Assembly: GCA_018065765.1 (NCBI GenBank)
Contig: JAGHSR010000149.1
Coordinates: 1 to 9,266 of the forward strand
Length of the DNA: 9,266 nucleotides
From: Candidatus Colicola coprequi
GTDB lineage: Bacteria; Bacteroidota; Bacteroidia; Bacteroidales; Paludibacteraceae
Reading direction: 5' to 3'
Shown: one piece after another, positions 6,772-9,266 of the stretch
Layout: the number at the start of each line of letters is the position of its first letter
Numbering within the stretch: position 1 is the stretch's first letter
Position numbers and translations under genes: made by a program
The notes under the pieces: model-generated
Seen by the model: the letters and a program-made list of their open reading frames with translations, nothing else
The model's database searches: none
What the model was told of the DNA's origin: nothing

Positions 6772-8145
6772 TTATTTTATCATTTCTGCACCAAAGAAAG
6801 GTACGAGAGCTTTAGGAATGCGAATACCCTCTTCGGTTTGGTTGTTCTCTAACAAAGCCGCTACGATGCGAGGGAGAGCCAGAGCACTACCATTTAGTGT
6901 GTGGCAAAGGGCTACTTTCTTGTCTTCTTGACGACGATAACGGCAGTGTAAGCGGTTGGCTTGGTAGGTATCGAAATTGCTGGTACTGCTTACTTCCAGC
7001 CATCGGCGTTGTGCTTCGCTATACACCTCAAAATCGTAGCAGATAGCCGATGTGAAACTCATATCGCCCCCGCACAGACGCAGAATACGGTAAGGCAGTT
7101 CCAGTTTGCGGAGCAGGTTCTCCACGTGGAGCAGCATTTCGCGGTGAGAGATGTCGGAGTGTTCGGGAGTGTCGATACGTACGATTTCTATTTTGGAGAA
7201 CTCGTGTAGTCGGTTCAGTCCGCGTACATCCTTGCCGTACGAGCCAGCTTCGCGTCGGAAGCACTCCGTGTAGGCGCAGTTCATGATAGGCAGTTGTGCC
7301 TCATCCAATATCTCATCGCGGTAGAGGTTAGTGACCGGCACTTCGGCAGTAGGGATGAGGTAGAGGTCGTCCACTTCGCAGTGGTACATCTGTCCCTCCT
7401 TGTCGGGCAGTTGTCCTGTGCCGTAACCGGAAGCGGAATTGACCACGGTGGGAGGCATGATTTCGGTGTAACCGGCTTGGTTGGCTTCGGCAAGGAAGAA
7501 ATTGATGAGAGCTCGTTGCAGACGTGCTCCCTGGCCGATATAAACGGGGAATCCGGCACCGGATATTTTCACACCCAAATCAAAGTCGATGAGGTTGTAT
7601 TTTTTAGCCAGTTCCCAGTGCGGCAGTTTAGCAAATTCGGGTTGGGGGTTCCACTCCTCTTTCCAATCTTTGAGAGCCACCGCGTTACCGTCTTGGTCAA
7701 AGGGGCGATTCTCTTCGCCGAGCTGTTGCAGTTCGTTCGGGATGTTCCATCCGGCAGCTTTGACAGCCAGATTATCGTCGGCACCACGTCCATCGGGAAC
7801 GATGGCGTATGGGATATTGGGTATTTGTAGCAGAGCTTGGGTGAGTTGGTTCTCAGCGTCAGCCATCTCTGTCTCGAAAGTTTTGATTTTCTCTTTAAGG
7901 GAAGCTGTTTGTGCTTTGGCTTGCTCGGCTTCTTCTTGGAGTTTTTTAGCCATGAGCATACCGATGGATTTGCTGATTTGGTTCATCTCAGCACTGGCAG
8001 CATCTTTTTTCTGTTGCGCGTTTTTGCGTTTCTGATCCAGAGCTATGACCGCTTCGATGGCTTGTTGTGCTCCGGCAAAGTGTTTTTTCTCAAGTCCGGC
8101 GATGATACCGTCCTTGTCGTCGTAGATTTGTTTGAGTGTTAACAT
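6772..8145 (-). CDS. serS: Seryl-tRNA synthetase
   Basis: Cytoplasmic class II aminoacyl-tRNA synthetase (EC 6.1.1.11) that charges tRNA-Ser and also supplies Ser-tRNA for selenocysteine in organisms that use it. The 457 residues include the N-terminal antiparallel coiled-coil arm (about 28-105, Lys/Glu/Ala/Gln-rich), which contacts the tRNA long variable arm. Then come motif 1 around GAGFPVYIGQGARLQRAL (196-213), the serine-binding PTAEVP (265-270), motif 2 (CFRREAGSYGKDVRGL, 295-310, followed by HEFSKIE) and motif 3 (NGSALALPRIVAALLENNQ, 418-436). The protein is slightly longer than the E. coli enzyme because of an insert around KDWKEEWNPQ. ATG 8145 gives MLTLKQI, the usual family N-terminus; no Shine-Dalgarno sequence precedes it. 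It follows rplU-rpmA, an order I recall as common in Bacteroidales, after a structured 145-bp spacer. Confidence 0.98.
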   Translation of the reverse strand: MLTLKQIYDDKDGIIAGLEKKHFAGAQQAIEAVIALDQKRKNAQQKKDAASAEMNQISKSIGMLMAKKLQEEAEQAKAQTASLKEKIKTFETEMADAENQLTQALLQIPNIPYAIVPDGRGADDNLAVKAAGWNIPNELQQLGEENRPFDQDGNAVALKDWKEEWNPQPEFAKLPHWELAKKYNLIDFDLGVKISGAGFPVYIGQGARLQRALINFFLAEANQAGYTEIMPPTVVNSASGYGTGQLPDKEGQMYHCEVDDLYLIPTAEVPVTNLYRDEILDEAQLPIMNCAYTECFRREAGSYGKDVRGLNRLHEFSKIEIVRIDTPEHSDISHREMLLHVENLLRKLELPYRILRLCGGDMSFTSAICYDFEVYSEAQRRWLEVSSTSNFDTYQANRLHCRYRRQEDKKVALCHTLNGSALALPRIVAALLENNQTEEGIRIPKALVPFFGAEMIK

Positions 8146-8155
8146 ATGTTTGCTT

Positions 8156-8173
8156 CGCGTTATAGACTACGCG
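8156..8173. other. Stem-loop in serS leader
   Basis: CGCGT (8156-8160) pairs with ACGCG (8169-8173) around an 8-base loop, 10 bases upstream of the serS start codon. It is short but GC-rich and could affect access of ribosomes to the start. No T tract follows on either strand, so it is not a terminator. Confidence 0.4.
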
Positions 8174-8194
8174 TTGTTTGGTTGTGCTGTTCAC

Positions 8195-8224
8195 ATACGT
8201 GCGCGTGGGCGCGTATATTTTTAT
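8195..8224 (+). terminator. Possible weak terminator-like hairpin reading right
   Basis: ATACGTGC (8195-8202) can pair with GCGCGTAT (8209-8216), including one T-G pair, around a 6-base loop. On the + strand it is followed by ATTTTTATT. It would only act on rightward (antisense) transcription, and no rightward gene ends here. On the - strand, where the real genes run, no T tract follows. It may simply be a structural element of the rpmA-serS spacer. Confidence 0.3.
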
Positions 8225-8232
8225 TGAACACT

Positions 8233-8260
8233 CCCGCTATCTCAATGGCGAGACAGCGGG
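8233..8260 (-). other. Strong stem-loop in rpmA-serS spacer
   Basis: An 11-bp stem, CCCGCTATCTC (8233-8243) with GAGACAGCGGG (8250-8260), has a single mismatch that is a G-U pair in the leftward transcript. It closes a 6-base loop. It is the most stable hairpin in the spacer. No T tract follows it in the leftward direction, so it is more likely a processing or stability element, or a weak attenuator, than a standard terminator. Confidence 0.65.
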
Positions 8261-8279
8261 CGTTATTCGGTAGGGTATG

Positions 8280-8313
8280 TTCAACCTATGTTACGCTTCG
8301 GCAACAGGTTGAA
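8280..8313 (-). other. Stem-loop straddling the rpmA stop codon
   Basis: TTCAACCT (8280-8287) is perfectly complementary to AGGTTGAA (8306-8313). Inside the loop, GTTAC (8290-8294) can pair with GCAAC (8301-8305), so the transcript may form one long, slightly bulged hairpin that includes the rpmA TAA codon (8293-8291). Such a 3' hairpin could protect the rplU-rpmA message from 3' exonucleases or mark a processing site ahead of serS. This is inferred from complementarity only. Confidence 0.5.
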
Positions 8314-8554
8314 TAGAAACGTAGGACTTGTTGTCGCGTTTCTTACGGAAAGTAACGATGCCATCGATGAGGGCGTAGAGAGTATGATCGCTACCCATGC
8401 CCATGTTCTCGCCGGGGTTATGTACTGTACCACGTTGACGAACGATGATGTTACCTGCTTTAGCAAATTGTCCGCCGAAGATCTTAATTCCCAGACGTTT
8501 GCTTTCTGATTCACGGCCGTTCTTAGAACTACCGACACCTTTCTTGTGTGCCAT
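8291..8554 (-). CDS. rpmA: 50S ribosomal protein bL27
   Basis: 87-residue ribosomal protein of the large subunit whose N-terminal tail reaches the peptidyl-transferase centre. The start MAHKKGVGSSKNGRES is typical of the family. It begins directly with the mature-type tail, so the cleavable N-terminal extension seen in Firmicutes and Fusobacteria is absent. The GGQFAKAGNIIVRQRGT segment (27-43) and the HNPGENMGMGSDHTLYAL segment follow as expected, and the length is normal. It lies 20 bases after rplU in the conserved rplU-rpmA pair. An AGGA with good spacing precedes the ATG. The 3' end lies in a stem-loop. Confidence 0.98.
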   Translation of the reverse strand: MAHKKGVGSSKNGRESESKRLGIKIFGGQFAKAGNIIVRQRGTVHNPGENMGMGSDHTLYALIDGIVTFRKKRDNKSYVSIQPVAEA

Positions 8555-8562
8555 AAATTAGA

Positions 8563-8570
8563 TCCTTTCT
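8563..8570 (-). promoter_or_regulatory. Shine-Dalgarno-like site of rpmA
   Basis: On the leftward strand AGAAAGGA ends eight bases before the rpmA ATG, a usual Shine-Dalgarno distance. The other genes here (rplU, serS, tkt, leuS) show only A/T-rich sequence before their starts, as is normal in Bacteroidota, so this site stands out and supports the annotated rpmA start. Confidence 0.45.
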
Positions 8571-8574
8571 TTTT

Positions 8575-8892
8575 TTAAGCGAGAACAATCTCTTTAACAA
8601 TTACATTGGTCAAATCCTGACGGTGACCGTTCAATTTCTGATAGCCTTTGCGGCGCTTTTTGTGGAAAACCAAGATTTTCTCAGCGCGGCACTCGTTGTC
8701 GAGTACTTCGCAAACGACTTTAGCGCCCTTAACGTAAGGAGCACCTACTTTGACTTTGCCTTCGTTGTCCACGAGCAGGACTTTGTCAAACTCAACCGTA
8801 GCACCTTTCTCGGTTTCCATGCGGTTGATGAAGAGTTTCTTGCCGGCCTCTACTTTGAATTGCTGGCCGACCATGTCTACAATTGCGTACAT
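8575..8892 (-). CDS. rplU: 50S ribosomal protein bL21
   Basis: 105-residue large-subunit ribosomal protein that binds 23S rRNA. The protein begins MYAIVDMVGQQFKVEAGKK and contains the family C-terminal signature KILVFHKKRRKGYQKLNGHR (73-92), followed by QDLTNVIVKEI. The length is normal for bL21. ATG 8892 is the only sensible start, preceded by A/T-rich sequence without a Shine-Dalgarno motif. It is the first gene of the leftward operon, with a good promoter and a leader of about 120 nt that can fold. Its level may be set through that leader, as is known for bL21 operons in Firmicutes; autoregulation here is an inference. Confidence 0.98.
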   Translation of the reverse strand: MYAIVDMVGQQFKVEAGKKLFINRMETEKGATVEFDKVLLVDNEGKVKVGAPYVKGAKVVCEVLDNECRAEKILVFHKKRRKGYQKLNGHRQDLTNVIVKEIVLA

Positions 8893-9016
8893 TATACTAT
8901 TGTATTAATTGGTTACATCGTGCGGGCGGCTTATCCGGGTCTTTGGTGCTGCTGTATGCGCGAGGCGCAACTCATACACTGCCCGGGGCTACTTATTCGA
9001 GCCCAACTCACGAAAA
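8893..9016 (-). promoter_or_regulatory. Structured 5' leader of rplU (candidate cis-regulatory RNA)
   Basis: The predicted leader of about 120 nt can form nested helices in the leftward transcript: CGTG (9012-9009) with CACG (8922-8919); CCGGG (8986-8982) with CCCGG (8939-8935); and an apical GTATG (8977-8973) with CATAC (8958-8954), extended by CGC/GCG around a CTC loop. GGGC at 9004-9001 has two mutually exclusive partners: a local hairpin GGGCT/AGCCC (9004-9000 with 8990-8986) or a long-range pair with GCCC (8927-8924). That competition is what a regulatory leader would show. The last 25 bases before the start codon are A/T-rich and unpaired. I cannot match it to a named leader family. Confidence 0.5.
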
Positions 9017-9022
9017 AGCGTG

Positions 9023-9053
9023 CAAAGGTAATACATTTTTTTGAATCGGCAAA
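9023..9053 (-). promoter_or_regulatory. Bacteroidota-type promoter of the rplU operon
   Basis: Reading left, a -33 box TTTG (9053-9050) and a -7 box TACCTTTG (9030-9023) are separated by 19 bp, an excellent fit to the Bacteroidota consensus. The transcript should start near 9017. The -7 box and the following CAC equal those of the tRNA-Lys promoter. No other promoter this good was found further along the leftward genes, so it may drive rplU, rpmA and possibly everything to leuS. Confidence 0.85.
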
Positions 9054-9081
9054 ATATTTTTTGTTTTTTAGGGAATATTTT

Positions 9082-9109
9082 TTTGGGTGGAACGATTTTT
9101 GTATCTTTG
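9082..9109 (+). promoter_or_regulatory. Divergent rightward promoter candidate
   Basis: A clear -7 box TATCTTTG (9102-9109), followed by CA as in the other two promoters, faces right. The nearest TTTG (9082-9085) is only 16 bp away, shorter than the usual 19-21, so the -33 box is weak or replaced by the T-rich tract. No gene starts in the 150 bases to the window edge, except a 7-codon frame at 9127. The target could be a gene or small RNA beyond the window. Confidence 0.55.
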
Positions 9110-9166
9110 CAGTAGGTTTTTCGATATGTCGAAAACAAAAAAGGAATAGAACGAGAAAAAAACAAC

Positions 9167-9203
9167 ATTAATTGCCATTAATAGGATATTAATTTTCGTT
9201 AAT
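9167..9203. repeat. Four TTAAT elements on one helical face
   Basis: TTAAT occurs at 9168, 9178, 9189 and 9199, spacing 10, 11 and 10 bp, about one DNA turn each; three are preceded by A or T to give the palindrome ATTAAT. Regular helical spacing could reflect bent DNA or a cooperative protein-binding site downstream of the rightward promoter. An A/T-rich chance arrangement remains possible. Confidence 0.5.
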
Positions 9204-9208
9204 AATCA

Positions 9209-9234
9209 AGAATGCAGAGAATGGAGAGAATGAG
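9209..9234. repeat. Three-unit 9-bp tandem repeat
   Basis: AGAATGCAG (9209-9217), AGAATGGAG (9218-9226) and a shortened AGAATGAG (9227-9234) follow each other without gaps. No function is visible. It abuts the C/G-rich hairpin at the window edge. Confidence 0.6.
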
Positions 9235-9260
9235 CCCCCCGACCCCCTGAAGGGGGAGTT
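9234..9260. repeat. C/G-run palindrome, possible dispersed intergenic repeat
   Basis: A six-C run (9235-9240) is followed by CCCCCT (9243-9248), GA, and AGGGGG (9251-9256), a 6-bp perfect hairpin with a minimal loop. From memory, C-run/G-run palindromes of this kind are scattered between genes in many Bacteroidota genomes; I could not verify that. No T tract follows, so it is not a standard terminator. The window ends just after it, so its right edge is uncertain. Confidence 0.5.
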
Positions 9261-9266
9261 TAGAGT

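Larger units (their letters stand above)
9110..9266. other. Gene-free right end with short repeats
   Basis: Together with the leader and promoters to its left this completes 374 bases without a gene. It holds a small hairpin TTTTCGA/TCGAAAA (9118-9124, 9129-9135), a 7-codon frame ATG...TAG (9127-9150), four TTAAT elements at 10-11-10 bp spacing, a three-unit 9-bp repeat and a C5/G5 hairpin. I see no coding sequence of useful length and no recognisable RNA family. Confidence 0.6.

Noticed and set aside
7294..7830. 178-codon open frame on the + strand opposite serS
   Set aside because: Antisense to the SerRS core, with composition explained by the complementary codons and no family resemblance.
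8195..8224. A true rho-independent terminator ending the rplU-rpmA transcript
   Set aside because: The T tract lies on the + strand side of the hairpin, so it cannot terminate leftward transcription from rpmA.
8623..9171. 182-codon + strand frame across rplU and its leader
   Set aside because: It runs antisense through rplU and then into the promoter and AT-rich spacer, giving a low-complexity Phe/Lys tail; not credible as protein.
9213..9251. 12-codon frame ATG...TGA through the 9-bp repeat
   Set aside because: It arises from the repeat unit and the C run, is very short, and has no upstream signal of its own.

Overview
The window looks like a chromosomal segment of a Bacteroidales bacterium (phylum Bacteroidota). 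Three lines of evidence point there. The promoters fit the Bacteroidota type (TTTG, about 19-20 bp, then TAnnTTTG) rather than the E. coli type. The tRNA gene encodes no CCA end and most start codons lack a Shine-Dalgarno sequence. The aminoacyl-tRNA synthetases, the transketolase and two small envelope families (DUF6452 and DUF6048 by recall) match Bacteroidota proteins. No mobile element, CRISPR array or rRNA is visible. I could not place the organism below order level.

Layout from left to right: a self-contained tRNA-Lys(UUU) unit on the + strand (promoter, tRNA, rho-independent terminator; 2-159), then nine tandem 8-bp units carrying CTAG (164-236) that run into the 3' end of leuS. From there everything coding is on the - strand. 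In order of transcription (right to left) the genes are rplU (bL21), rpmA (bL27), a 145-bp hairpin-rich spacer, serS, a membrane-anchored hypothetical, a DUF6452-like lipoprotein, a DUF6048-like outer-membrane-type protein, tkt (transketolase) and leuS. The last six are tightly packed: 25 nt, 4 nt, a 4-nt overlap (GTGA), a short gap, and a 1-nt overlap (TAATG). I found no convincing promoter inside this run, so one long transcript from the rplU promoter (about 9017) to leuS is possible, with internal processing or attenuation possible in the rpmA-serS spacer.

Functionally this is a growth/translation cluster: two ribosomal proteins, seryl- and leucyl-tRNA synthetase and a neighbouring tRNA, plus the non-oxidative pentose-phosphate enzyme transketolase. 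Three unassigned, envelope-directed genes sit in the middle, translationally linked to it.

The right 374 bases (8893-9266) hold no gene. They contain a structured rplU leader, the rplU promoter, a second divergent promoter candidate reading right, and an AT-rich stretch with helically spaced repeats, ending in a C5/G5 hairpin. There is no strong sign of a new enzymatic system. The most interesting signals are non-coding: the rplU leader, the rpmA-serS hairpins, the CTAG octamer array at the leuS stop, and the phased repeats behind the orphan divergent promoter.
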